A stretch of DNA of 64,000 bases, from positions 1,426,001 through 1,490,000 of the forward strand of contig OY751492.1 in NCBI GenBank assembly GCA_963565915.1, in the 5' to 3' direction. Under the pieces are notes generated by a model, which searched no databases, had not been told where the DNA came from, and saw nothing but the letters and a program-made list of their open reading frames with translations. Positions 43,179 through 53,317 of this stretch are shown here, one piece after another (position 1 is the stretch's first letter; the number at the start of each line of letters is the position of its first letter). Source of the stretch: Entoloma clypeatum (taxonomy: Eukaryota > Basidiomycota > Agaricomycetes > Agaricales > Entolomataceae). Made by a program: the position numbers and the translations under genes.

Positions 43179-43299
43179 TGTTGAAACTTTTCCATCACAT
43201 AGATTAGATTAGATTAGATTACATCACGTGACCATAGACATCTTCAATTACATACTTGTTTGGTTGGTACAAACAGTAGTATGGTATATAAGACCAGGA
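43179..43299 (+). repeat. 3' LTR of H1, first part
   Basis: Preceded by polypurine tract ATGGGGGGG (43170-43178). Stops at the H2 target site CAGGA (43295-43299) and resumes at 49125. Confidence 0.95.
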
Positions 43300-43607
43300 T
43301 GTTGAAGTTCCACCTGGGCGCTAGCCACAGATGTACTGAGCAACACAGCTACAGTGGAAGTACTCTACATAACCGTTCTAGCCACTTACATGGTTTGGAG
43401 GGGTGAGGCTGGTGAGAGCGGTTGAGGCTGGTAAGAGCGATGGAGCTGGTTAAGAGTCAAGAGACAACTTGTGATATTGACAGTTTCCTGGTCTTATATA
43501 CCGTACTACTGTTTGTATCAACCAAACAAGTATGTAATCAAAGATGTGTAAAGGTCACGTGATGTAATCTAATCTAATCTAATCTACGTGATGGAAAAGT
43601 TTCAACA
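43300..43607 (-). repeat. 3' LTR of copia H2
   Basis: 308 bp; polypurine tract (minus strand, G-run) adjacent at 43608-43616. Same GATTA units and CACGTG as the H1 LTR but several fixed differences. Confidence 0.96.
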
Positions 43608-43674
43608 CCCCCCCATATTTAGTACATACTTCTAAATACATCTTACTTTTTCCCATATAGGTACTCTTTTTCGT

Positions 43675-46600
43675 CTAGTTTTTGAGTAGTCCAAAGTACG
43701 GGATAAACTTGTTGAAGAGGATTTTCCCCAGATTCTTAGTTAAAAGGTCTGCAGGGTTATTCACTCCTTCAATGAATTCGACCGTGATAATGCCTTCAGA
43801 TACTTTTTCTCTGACAAAGTGGAATCGCACGTCGATGTGCTTGGATCGCTTCTCAGTCACAGGGTTGGATGCAATAAAAACGGAGCCGTTGTTATCTCCA
43901 TAGATCGGTACTGATCCGATCTGCATTCCAAGTTCGGCAAGCATGCTTCTCAGCCATGTTGCTGCGCGACTGCAATCTGATAGCGCCATATACTCTGCTT
44001 CTGTAGAAGAGAGGGCGATGGTCTTTTGCGCCGATGATACCCATGTTATTGCTCCAGATGCCAGTGATATGAAGAAGCCGGTGGTGGACCTCCTCGTGTT
44101 TTCATCTGATGCCCAGTCGGAGTCTGTGAATGCATAGATCCCTTTCCCTGAGTCCCCATCGTACATGATCGCGTAATTTTTTGTTGCCTTTAAATATCTG
44201 CAAATATCCCTGGCCACCTCTAAATGGCGTTTGGTGGGATTTGCGGAAAATTGGGACATTTTGATTACGGCAAAGCAGATGTCAGGCCTTGTTCCGATCA
44301 TCAGATATAGGAGTGATCCGATGACGGATTGGTACTTGGATCGGAGTTCCGCATTAGGTTCATCTTCGGACGCCATGGGTTTGTAGCCCGTAGGGAGTGG
44401 GGTATGGGTCGCATTGGATTCGCTCATCCCCATACGTGCGAGAATTTTCTCGAGGTAAGGTACTTGATCAATGAAGATCCTCTTCCCACGTTGCCTTATT
44501 TGGATTGAGAGAAATTCTTTCGGTTCCCCACCAGGCACAAGGTGCCCTAGGTCCCTACATTCCCATGTGGTCATGAAGGCCTTCTTTTTCTCTAGCGTAT
44601 ATTCCCGGTTTGTGCCGAGAAAAGCAGAGTCGTCGACATAGATGACGGCGATTACAATTTCCCCGTTGGTACTTTTGTGAATGAACACTCCCACATCGGA
44701 GTGAAGCCGGACAAAGCCGAGCTTTTTCATGGAGGAATCAAGTTCTCTCCACCAGGCTAATGCGGCCTGCTTAAGTCCATATAGAGCTTTGTATAGTCGG
44801 TACACGAGGTGTTCTTTCCCTTTTACTGTGTAGCCCTCAGGCTGTCGCATGTAGATTACCTCAAGGAGCGTTCCATAGAGGAAGGCTGATGAGACGTCCA
44901 AGAGTGTCATGAACCACCCTTCAAGGGCTGTCAATGCCAGTATTAGTCGGACTGTTTCATATCTTACGACTGGTGAGAAGATCTGATCAAAGTCGATCCC
45001 TTCTACCTGTGAAAAGCCTTTTGCGACGAGGCGTGCTTTCAGGCGCCCGTCGGACTTTTCGTTGTAAACCCATTTGTTCCTTAGAGCTTTCCTTCCTGCA
45101 GGCAGGGGTACTAGCTCCGTGATCACCCCGCGGCGTTTGAGCATGTCTAGTTCTTTTCGTTCAGCCGCATACCAGTCTTCTTTATTTGGAAGAGGGTATA
45201 TGTCTTTATGGGACATTTCAACGATGCCAACTTGGACTGGTATTGCCTCCATCAGGAGGTCATTCATCCATGCCGTTTGACCGCCCAATCTCCGTCTTCG
45301 ATCTAATTTTTCAAGATCAGACACTGGAGTGTCTTCCCCATAGATGCTTCCTGGCATCTTCCGAACTCGTCGTTCCCTGATCGGTTGATCTGGTACTTGC
45401 TCGGGTTCTGGAGTGGGTACTCGCGGTTCATCATCGGGCTCACTGGCAGGCAGTTCGTTGTCTGATTCGGGTTGATCCTGTTCAATGGGAACTGGGTCAT
45501 GAGGTATTTTGTTGTGACTATCGTCGTCATTGCTGCCGGGGATGAGATCCTCAAACTCATCAGCCGGCTCTGGGTTTTCCATTTCTGGATGGTTTTCTGG
45601 CAAAGGGTCGATGTGGCATCTAGGGTACTTGCTCTCATCAAAGATCGCTTTCCCACCCATGAAAATTGTATTAGTCTCAGGATCCATGAAACGGTATCCT
45701 TTGACCCCTGGTTTTGATCCGAGATAAATCATCAATCGAGATCTAGACTCCAGGGAATTTCTACGTTTTTCCTTTGGGATATACACATATGCCTGACATC
45801 CGAAGACTCTGATGCTTGACATATCAGGGATCTCATTGGTCACCCTGAAGTAAGGGGTATTCCATTCGAGACGCTGCATGGGGGTTCTATTGTAGAGAAA
45901 GGCTGCATGTTCCAAACAGAATTCCCACCACATAGGGGGTAAGCACGCGTCGAAGCGCAAGGCCTGAGATTTTTCCCACAGAGTTCGATTTATCCGTTCT
46001 GCTCTACCGTTCTGTTGGTGCTGATACGGGAGCGTGACGTCGACCAGAATTCCATGATCGGCAAGTACATCCTTGTATTCGTTAAACTCTCCACCTCCAT
46101 CAACTCGCCATTTCTTGGGTGTGGCGGCGAATTGATTCTGGATCATCGCAAGGAATTGTCGTAGTGCCGTGACGGCATCTGACTTCTTCCTATGCAAGAC
46201 GACCCAGATGTGGGATGAAAAGTCGTCCAAAAACGTAAGGAAATATTTATATTTGTGGTATGATGCCGTGGATATCTGTTTGAGATCAGAATGGATCAGA
46301 TCAAAGGTTTTTGTTGCCCTTGTCATCGAATTGGGATATGACTGATTCGGCATTTTCCCTTTGAGGCAACCTGTGCAACTTTCCTGTGATTTCTCACGTA
46401 CTAGTGTCTCAGGTACCCCTTTGGTACTGGTGGGAATCTTTCGGAGTGCTTGATCATTTGGGTGACCAAGGCGCTTGTGCCATGTTTCGACAGTGATTTC
46501 GCTTGAGATCGCATGGATCTGGTCATAGCGTATTTCAGTGTCTAACCAGTAAATGGTTTGACCAAGGATGTGAGGCGAAAACTGGATTTTGTTCAGCCCT

Positions 46601-48450
46601 TTGGAGATGTTGATTTCTCCACGAGTCCCGTCTACTTTGTAACCATGGTTAAGGAAGACACCTAAAGACAATAGGCGTGTGTCCATGTCCAGAATGTAGA
46701 ATACCGGTCTGAGAAGATGGGTTTTAACTTCCCCATTTAGGGTGTGCCGTACTGGAACGGCCCCAACTCCGAGTATTTTCGGTTTCTTTCCTTTAGCAGC
46801 AGTTTGGACGAATCGCTTGACCGTGAGAGGTCTATAGTATGCGAAGTCTTTGAACTCATGCGTAAAGTGTAGAGAAGCACCAGAATCTAATATCCATTGT
46901 GCACGTTCTTTTTCCTTACAATGTGTACAAGAGGCAAAATGTTTAATATATTTTTTATGTAGATCACTGCTAATGTGATCTACGCACTCTGTACTGGTAC
47001 TGGCTAATATATCATACGTCTGTTGAGAGGTATTATTAGCATTCCGCAATTGGTAAGGTTTGAGAAAATATTCTGACGAACCGTCAAGTTCAATCTCGTC
47101 CTCAAATACATCCGGCCCCATCCGTTCCTGGTCGATATCCATCATCTTCAGCGATTCTTCTATCGACGGGGCTACGCGACGCTGTTTAGCCGGCCTTTCG
47201 TCAATGTCAGGGATGATGGTATCCAAAATACGAAGGTTCAATCCAGAGGGTTGTGCGCCGATCTCTCGGGCGAGTTTTCGCACCCTGTCATTCTTTTTCC
47301 ACACTGACAGCTTTCCAGAAGGAAGCCCGGTGTACTGGGAAGGAGGAGGGTTCATGCGTTGCAGTAGTGACTGCATCCTTTCTGGCTCAGGTTGTGCAGT
47401 AAAGGAGATCTTTCCGCGACCAGTTACGGTGGTGAAAGATGGTGCATGATGAGGAGGGAGAGGGCAAGGGGCACGTTGACGAGGAGGAAGGGGACAAGGA
47501 GCAGAACGAGGGATGTGCTCAATGGCCAGTGCAATGAACTCGACAATCTCCTCGGCATGATCAGACTCGTTGTCCGCGTTGTTGGCGTGCTTCTTCTGGT
47601 TGCGCCAGCGTCCCTTTCCCTTCTTCTTTTCAGAAGCGGTACTCGGGTCGGTCGAGTTAGGCTGCTCGTCAGCATTGTTTTGCGAGGTACTCGGCTTTTG
47701 CTGCTTTTCCCATTTGGGGTCCTGCCCCTTTCGCTTTGTCCCGGAGATTTTCCGGGCCTGCTCATTGGACGCACGAGTAGACCCGACCGAATACTTGCGC
47801 CTGTATTCCGAGATGATGCTTTCGGCAACTCCTTTCCACGTGAAGTCGTCGGCATCGTACACCTGGAAGAGAGTGGTGGAGAGCGCGGACCATGCGTCGG
47901 GGATGGCGTTGGCAAGAATCATTGCTTGCATTATGTCGGGCACATCGAAATTCGACTCACTGAGACGAGCAAAAAGTGACCCCAGGCGCTCGATTTCAGG
48001 CACGGGGTCGCGTCCACATAGTTTGAAGGTAGCGGCGGCCTTGAAGTCGCCAAAGATGATGGCCGGAGATACCTTGGCATAGGCATCTTTCAACGTTCCC
48101 CATGCGTCAAGCGCCGAGGTGCTGTCTTTGATGTGGCGTCTGATCGCCTCAGAGACCTTCAGGCGTATCGCCCCAAGAGCTACGTCGTCATCCCTGATCC
48201 AGGTTTTTTCTTCCTTGCGGAAGCCGGGCTGGTCGACCATGGTAGCCAGCACAGGGGGAGCAGCAGCAGTGGCCCCAGGGGTGGAGACCGTGGTGGTAAA
48301 ATCGGCGATGTCAGGGCGTGTGATGTCGCCAGAAACAATGCGCCAGACTCCTTGGTGGAGAGGGTAGGACTTCATTTTCTCGGCCCAGCTTTGATAGTCG
48401 ATGCCGTCAAAGGTGGTGATGGTGTCCATGGCGGAGTGAGAGGTAGACAT
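43675..48450 (-). CDS. copia H2 gag-pol polyprotein, intact
   Basis: 1591 residues from ATG at 48450. Gag about 1-340: helical UBN2-like region and a basic tail (KKKGKGRWRNQKK) with no CCHC knuckle. Protease DSG at 522-524. Integrase with H658, H663, C692, C695 and catalytic D722, D784, E818. Acidic Pro/Glu-rich linker about 960-1040. RT with NKWVYNEKSDGRLKARLVAK and VIYVDD at about 1270. RNase H with FTDSDWASDENTRRSTTG and ALSSTEAEYMAL. Ends ADLLTKNLGKILF. N-terminal half is nearly identical to H1; from about residue 985 it matches copy I. Confidence 0.97.
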   Translation of the reverse strand: MSTSHSAMDTITTFDGIDYQSWAEKMKSYPLHQGVWRIVSGDITRPDIADFTTTVSTPGATAAAPPVLATMVDQPGFRKEEKTWIRDDDVALGAIRLKVSEAIRRHIKDSTSALDAWGTLKDAYAKVSPAIIFGDFKAAATFKLCGRDPVPEIERLGSLFARLSESNFDVPDIMQAMILANAIPDAWSALSTTLFQVYDADDFTWKGVAESIISEYRRKYSVGSTRASNEQARKISGTKRKGQDPKWEKQQKPSTSQNNADEQPNSTDPSTASEKKKGKGRWRNQKKHANNADNESDHAEEIVEFIALAIEHIPRSAPCPLPPRQRAPCPLPPHHAPSFTTVTGRGKISFTAQPEPERMQSLLQRMNPPPSQYTGLPSGKLSVWKKNDRVRKLAREIGAQPSGLNLRILDTIIPDIDERPAKQRRVAPSIEESLKMMDIDQERMGPDVFEDEIELDGSSEYFLKPYQLRNANNTSQQTYDILASTSTECVDHISSDLHKKYIKHFASCTHCKEKERAQWILDSGASLHFTHEFKDFAYYRPLTVKRFVQTAAKGKKPKILGVGAVPVRHTLNGEVKTHLLRPVFYILDMDTRLLSLGVFLNHGYKVDGTRGEINISKGLNKIQFSPHILGQTIYWLDTEIRYDQIHAISSEITVETWHKRLGHPNDQALRKIPTSTKGVPETLVREKSQESCTGCLKGKMPNQSYPNSMTRATKTFDLIHSDLKQISTASYHKYKYFLTFLDDFSSHIWVVLHRKKSDAVTALRQFLAMIQNQFAATPKKWRVDGGGEFNEYKDVLADHGILVDVTLPYQHQQNGRAERINRTLWEKSQALRFDACLPPMWWEFCLEHAAFLYNRTPMQRLEWNTPYFRVTNEIPDMSSIRVFGCQAYVYIPKEKRRNSLESRSRLMIYLGSKPGVKGYRFMDPETNTIFMGGKAIFDESKYPRCHIDPLPENHPEMENPEPADEFEDLIPGSNDDDSHNKIPHDPVPIEQDQPESDNELPASEPDDEPRVPTPEPEQVPDQPIRERRVRKMPGSIYGEDTPVSDLEKLDRRRRLGGQTAWMNDLLMEAIPVQVGIVEMSHKDIYPLPNKEDWYAAERKELDMLKRRGVITELVPLPAGRKALRNKWVYNEKSDGRLKARLVAKGFSQVEGIDFDQIFSPVVRYETVRLILALTALEGWFMTLLDVSSAFLYGTLLEVIYMRQPEGYTVKGKEHLVYRLYKALYGLKQAALAWWRELDSSMKKLGFVRLHSDVGVFIHKSTNGEIVIAVIYVDDSAFLGTNREYTLEKKKAFMTTWECRDLGHLVPGGEPKEFLSIQIRQRGKRIFIDQVPYLEKILARMGMSESNATHTPLPTGYKPMASEDEPNAELRSKYQSVIGSLLYLMIGTRPDICFAVIKMSQFSANPTKRHLEVARDICRYLKATKNYAIMYDGDSGKGIYAFTDSDWASDENTRRSTTGFFISLASGAITWVSSAQKTIALSSTEAEYMALSDCSRAATWLRSMLAELGMQIGSVPIYGDNNGSVFIASNPVTEKRSKHIDVRFHFVREKVSEGIITVEFIEGVNNPADLLTKNLGKILFNKFIPYFGLLKN

Positions 48451-48799
48451 TGTGAATGAATCTAAAAAGGGTTCTCAATCAGTGATGTGTTATGAATATG
48501 ATTCGAGAAAACAATTGAATGATTCCTTATGACATATTCCCTTCAGGAATAGCGGTCATGGGAAAACCCTTTATATGTCAGAAACGTATAAGGTGCGATC
48601 AACGTTTCCACATGGAGTGTACTATGTCAATCCCCTTAGGGACGCCTCATGACAGGTACTTGTCGTAATGACGTTCCCAGGTTCATATGTGAAGAAGTAA
48701 GACTCAGAACCTAGATCTTTCGATCGGTTCTTTGCCAACCAGGGTAGAGTGGGCAGGTACTCGCTGTTGCCAGCGTTTCCCAAGTCCCTCTGCTATCCG

Positions 48800-48811
48800 G
48801 GGCCCATAACC
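48800..48811 (-). promoter_or_regulatory. half-tRNA(iMet) primer binding site, H2
   Basis: Minus strand GGTTATGGGCCC directly inside the 5' LTR, identical to H1. Confidence 0.7.
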
Positions 48812-49119
48812 TGTTGAAGTTCCACCTGGGCGCTAGCCACAGATGTACTGAGCAACACAGCTACAGTGGAAGTACTCTACATAACCGTTCTAGCCACTTA
48901 CATGGTTTGGAGGGGTGAGGCTGGTGAGAGCGGTTGAGGCTGGTAAGAGCGATGGAGCTGGTTAAGAGTCAAGAGACAACTTGTGATATTGACAGTTTCC
49001 TGGTCTTATATACCGTACTACTGTTTGTATCAACCAAACAAGTATGTAATCAAAGATGTGTAAAGGTCACGTGATGTAATCTAATCTAATCTAATCTACG
49101 TGATGGAAAAGTTTCAACA
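48812..49119 (-). repeat. 5' LTR of copia H2
   Basis: 308 bp, no difference from 43300-43607 seen by eye. Confidence 0.96.
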
Positions 49120-49124
49120 CAGGA

Positions 49125-49311
49125 AACTGTCAATATCAACAAGTTGTCTCTTGACTCTTAACCAGCTCCATCGCTCTTACCAGCCTCAACCGCTCTCACC
49201 AGCCCCACCCTTCTCAACCAAGTAAGTGACTAGAACGGTAGAGTAGAGTACTTCCACTGTAGCTGTGTTGCTCAGTACATCTGCGGCTAGCGCCCAGGTG
49301 GAACTTCAACA
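49125..49311 (+). repeat. 3' LTR of H1, second part
   Basis: Continues the H1 LTR after H2 (AACTGTCAATATC ... CTTCAACA). With 43179-43299 it makes exactly 308 bp. Confidence 0.95.
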
Positions 49312-50181
49312 TGTGTCAAGGGCGCGAGTTTTTATGATGCGCATTGCTTGGCAGTCAATGCCAAGCATGCTCGGCAATTGCCAAAACTTGAACCATAAGT
49401 GGACTGCCAGCGAAATGTTCTCACACTTTTCTTTTTCCCCCACCTCCACTCCATCTGGCCACCACCTCTGCCCAATGACCACCACTCATGCCCAACGGCC
49501 CCTCTAGTGCCCAACGGCCTGCTCTTGTGCCCAATGGCCGCCTCTAGCTCCCAACGCCGTTCACTTGTGCCCAATGCCATCCCTTTGAGCCCAACAGCCC
49601 CCACTGATGCCCAACGTCCCCCTCTAGCACCCAACAGCATTGTCTCATGCCCAACGGCCCCTTTTTGTGCCCAATGGCGTCCACTTGTGCCCAACGCCCT
49701 CCACTTGTGCCCAACACCTTCCCCTCGAGCCCAATGGCTCCCTCTCGTGCCAAATGCCCTACCTTCGAGCCCAACGGCCCCATCTCGTTCTCAATGGCCC
49801 CCCTTGTGCCGAACTGCCCCCCTCTTGCGTCGACTCACAGCCAACGCCCTTTCTTTGCCCACGACTCATGCCCAACAATGTCCAGTCATGCCCAATGCCG
49901 TCAGACAGCAAGATTCATAGACAGGGAGGAGGGGGTAAGCACACAAGACGACATGTGCATTCGCCGTCCAGTAGCACGTTCATAGCATACATACTACGAG
50001 TCTGGACCAGTTTGAACTGGTCCAGTCTCATCAGACCTGAATAAACGGACCGACCAGAACGGTCTCTCACCGGTCTGGTCCGGTTTTCAGAGGTGTCCAC
50101 AAAAAAGTGAGACTGGTCCGGTCCTCAGTCTTCCCTTTTTGGGGGTCAAAAACAAGACTGGACCAGACTTTAAAAACACTG
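49312..50181. mobile_element. hAT-type MITE K, right part, with minisatellite
   Basis: H1 inserted into it: 37646-37667 (GGTGCCACGGTTTGTG) joined to 49317 onward matches the corresponding part of MITE L near 50888-50935. Right end CTTTAAAAACACTG is a CAGTG-type hAT terminus. The left end is not found. ACCGGTCTGG-rich arm at 50000-50181. Confidence 0.65.
49459..49900. repeat. CCCAACGGCC minisatellite in MITE K
   Basis: About 24 imperfect ~18 bp units (GTGCCCAACGGCC...). Same unit as the other four arrays. Confidence 0.87.
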
Positions 50182-50189
50182 ATCGGGCA

Positions 50190-50701
50190 TCCGACTGCTC
50201 GAAGAAATTGTCTTCTAATGCCAAAGCAAAGGCCCACGTGGCCCAAGCTGAGGACACATTGGAGAAGACGACCAAGTCAAAAAAATAGTAAGCAGTCCTC
50301 AGATTCTAGCACGTACTGGGGATTGTGTTGACTCCTTTTGTGCACCTTTGGAAAGCCTCCGACTCAATGTGTCCGCTCTCTCAAATCCGAACTCTCTATG
50401 TATTGATTTGATATCTCCAACCTTTTCTGACTCTCTTCCAATTCGTACTCTTATTGACTCTGGTTCTACACATTTCTTCGCAGATACCAGATTTATTTCT
50501 TCTTCAAACTTATCTCCGACTCCGATTCCTTCGCCTTTGGTTTTGAAACTTTTTGACGGTTCTTCGAATACTTATATCATGTAATCTATCGATCTTCCTC
50601 TCCGATTCCCTTCCAGTGAACTTCTGACCATCGCGTTTTACGTGACAACCCTCAATTCGTCTTGTAATTTGGTTCTAGGACACAACTGGCTCACTCGCTA
50701 C
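50190..50701 (+). pseudogene. gypsy M gag tail and protease
   Basis: 50190-50287 reads as a basic Gag C-terminus (SSNAKAKAHVAQAEDTLEKT) ending at TAG. 50348-50701 is a retropepsin domain: IRTLIDSGSTHFFADTRF with intact DSG, a TAA at 50582-50584, then LVLGHNWLTRY, where MITE L interrupts. The next residues of a gypsy protease (YNPLIDWVLGSI) are found on the other strand at 57193, so the gene was split by an inversion. Confidence 0.85.
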
Positions 50702-51035
50702 TAGTGTTTGGATGTCCAGTCTCAAAGACCGAAAACTGGACCGAAACCAGACCCAAAAAGACCGGTTTGAGACCGGACCATGGTCTCGGTCTTTAAGGTT
50801 TCAGATCACAGCCGGTCCTCGGTTCCCTCCCAAATTGAGAATTTGAAAGACCGGCCAAAGACCGGTTCTGAACCGGTTTAAACCGAGTGCCACAGATTGG
50901 GCTTCAACGGCACGAGTTTTGACAATGCACCCTTGGCAATTGCCGAAAGTCAAACCATACATAAGTCGACAGCCAGCCAAATGTTCCCACACTTTTTTTA
51001 TCCCCCACATCCACTCCACCCAGCCACTTCCCCCC

Positions 51036-51335
51036 CCCCAACGGCCGCCCCTCATGCACAATGGTCCCCCTTAGCACCCAACGGCGTCGACTGTTGCCCA
51101 ACGGCTGCCCTTCACCCCCAATGGCTGCCTCGTGTGCCCAATGGCCACCCCTCATGCCCAACAGCCGCCTGTAATACCCAACGGCCCCCCTCAACACCCA
51201 ACAGCCCCCCTTTGTGCCCAACGGCACCCCCCTTCACACCCAATGACCACCTTGCATTCCCAACGCTATTGACTATGCCCAGTGCCGTTCCTGCATGCCC
51301 AACGGCCCCCTCATGTGTGCAACGGCCGCCCCTTG
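51036..51335. repeat. CCCAACGGCC minisatellite in MITE L
   Basis: About 15 imperfect ~18-20 bp units. Confidence 0.87.
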
Positions 51336-51340
51336 TGTGC

Positions 51341-51552
51341 TGCTCATCATTCATGCGTCTCGTTTTATCTCTTATTTCATATCTCATTTTACTATTTATC
51401 TCACTAGCTTGCAGGGGAATCCTTAGAACTTTCTCTTTGGATCTCCCTTGCAAGGTGTGTGTTGTATTACTTATCAGACTGCTCAATCTAAACTTCGGAT
51501 CTCCCTTGCAAGTATCTGAGTTTGAGTCTTGGATCGTAAGGTCGCCCTTACA
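51341..51552 (+). repeat. family-2 LTR fragment inside MITE L
   Basis: Last 212 bp of the LTR (TGCTCATCATTCATGCG to CGCCCTTACA) with the first half missing. With its flank to about 51625 it is an inverted repeat of about 57335-57608. Confidence 0.85.
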
Positions 51553-51639
51553 GGTAATTTACGTAGTTACTACCGGTCTGGACCAGTTCAAACCGGTCCA
51601 GTCTCATGAGCATGGAATATACGGACTCGTCTATCACCC

Positions 51640-52693
51640 ATTCATTACATACCAGATTTAGATGTTCGTCTTTTATCTGTAGGTGAGATCCTTAAACAAG
51701 GAAATGAAATTAGCTGATGATTTGGTTCAATCACACTAAAGACCAATTCAGATCTTCCTTTGTTTATGTGTTATCCTCATAAGGCAAATAAATCGATTTA
51801 TTGGCTAAACACCATGATCATTAAAGAGGAACAAATCAATTTGGTCAGTCTTAGTGTCTCACAGTCTGTTGACTACGACACCTGGCACAAATGATTCGGA
51901 CACCTATTACATGAAGTGATACAACATGCTCCTAAGCATGTTAAAGGTTTCAATGGAGTGGACAAACCATCCATTGAGCGACCCTGCAAGAGATGCACTC
52001 TGGGAAAGATGCCTTCAAAATCTTTCTCACCATCTCAAACACGTGCTAAAGCACGTCTTGAGCTAATCCATTCAGATTTGAAGCAATTCAAGAAGGAGAC
52101 TTATGGCAAATATAATTATTATATCAGCTTTGTTGAGGACTACACATCACATGCCTGGATCTCTTTATTGAGACTAAAATCTGATGCACACTCTGCACTT
52201 CGTGATTTTAATGCCATGGTTAAAAACCAGTTCAATACGACAATCAAAACTTGGTGTTTTGATGGCAGTGGTGAATTTGTACCATTCCAAGCAGATATGT
52301 GTGAGATGAGAACTCAGGGTGAAGTTACTGTGCCGCACCAACCACAACAAAATGGTCGTGCCAAGTGTTTCAACAGAACTTTAATGGATAAAGCACTTGC
52401 CATGTTGCATGATGCTTGTCTAGCTGAAATATGGATTCAATTTGTGGTAGAACATGCACTTCACTTGTATAACCAAACTCCACTGAAAAGGCACAGTTGG
52501 CTGACTCCATTTGAGTCCCTTAAAAAGAAAAAGCCTGATGTGTCAAACCTACACGTTTTTGGATGTGGTGCTTACACTTTTCTTGCAAAAGAAGTTCGCA
52601 CTACTACTGCTAAATCCGAACTCATGATTTTTATCGGATTTAAAACTGGAACCAAAGGTTACCAGTTTATGCAGATGCCAAATGTTAAAAACT
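51640..52693 (+). pseudogene. copia O integrase fragment
   Basis: Pre-integrase and integrase of a copia element related to H: IPDLDVRLLSVGEILKQG, YWLNTMIIKEEQ, zinc region DTWHK-stop-FGHLLH with CKRCTLGKMPSK, first Asp region ELIHSDLKQF, then CFDGSGEF and PQQNGRAKCFNRTL, where the usual catalytic Glu (RAER) is Lys. Stops at 51892 and elsewhere. Ends at MQMPNVKN, where an LTR-like sequence begins. Confidence 0.82.
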
Positions 52694-52698
52694 GATTG

Positions 52699-53197
52699 AC
52701 AAAACGTCGGAGCTACGTCGGACGCATCGGAAGGTTGGAGGGTCGGAGTGCGTGCAAGTTGCACGGTGCAACATAGGGGCAAGGACTTGGCTTTAACTTG
52801 TGTGTTGCACCCTCGCTAATATGTCGGTGTCCTTATTTCGGAGGATCGGAAGATTGGAGGATCGGAAGATCGGAGGATTGGAGGTTGGACTCAAGTTAAG
52901 AGTCGGAAAGAGGATGGGAGGTGTGATGTTGAATCTAAGTTGATATTCAAACTGAAGCTAATACACGTTTCTACATAAGTTTAAATACTATGTCGGAGGA
53001 TGTGTGGCTTTGTCGGAGTCGGATAATGAGTGGCTGTCGGAGATGTTTAACATACGTAAAATGGTCGGATGTAAGTAATGTACGTAGTAATGAGATTCAT
53101 AACAGTAAGTATGCATAAATAGTATTAGTCAAAATGTCGGATGTGTTGGAGGTGTCGGAATTGGTTGGAAATTATTGGAGCTGATCGGACTGTGACA
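52699..53197 (-). repeat. LTR-like relative of solo LTR N
   Basis: In the inverse orientation it shares AAACGTCGGA, CGTCGGACGCATCGGA-like blocks, GACTTGGCTTTAACTTGTGTGTTG and a final TGTGACA with 7430-8266. Rich in TCGGA repeats. Boundaries uncertain. Confidence 0.45.
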
Positions 53198-53317
53198 GTA
53201 TTTCCCCCTTAGGGGTGTCATGTGATGTGTTGGTTGAAAATACCGTCCCAGTGGTTCTTTCTTCTTGTTCCCCCCCATTATCTTTCCGCTTCAAAAAACT
53301 CTTCCGATACACTTCAA

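Larger units (their letters stand above)
43300..49119 (-). mobile_element. Ty1/copia element H2, intact
   Basis: Minus-strand element with LTRs 48812-49119 (5') and 43300-43607 (3'), both 308 bp and identical by eye; target duplication CAGGA at 43295-43299 and 49120-49124 inside the H1 3' LTR. One uninterrupted ORF, PBS and polypurine tract present. The best candidate for a recently active element here. Confidence 0.97.
37668..49311 (+). mobile_element. Ty1/copia element H1, interrupted by H2
   Basis: 5' LTR 37668-37975, interior 37976-43178, 3' LTR in two parts (43179-43299 and 49125-49311) because copia H2 inserted in it. Target duplication TGTGT at 37663-37667 and 49312-49316. The LTRs differ at about 5 of 308 positions, so it is older than H2. 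Its single ORF has one stop. Confidence 0.96.
50702..51625. mobile_element. hAT-type MITE L, left part
   Basis: Left end TAGTGTTTGGATGTCC with flank CTCGCTAC (50694-50701). GACCGGTTTGAGACCGG arm, a minisatellite, then a family-2 LTR fragment. The opposite end is at 57194, flanked by CCCGCTAC on the minus strand, so the 8-bp duplication is recovered with one mismatch after reversing the inversion. Confidence 0.75.
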
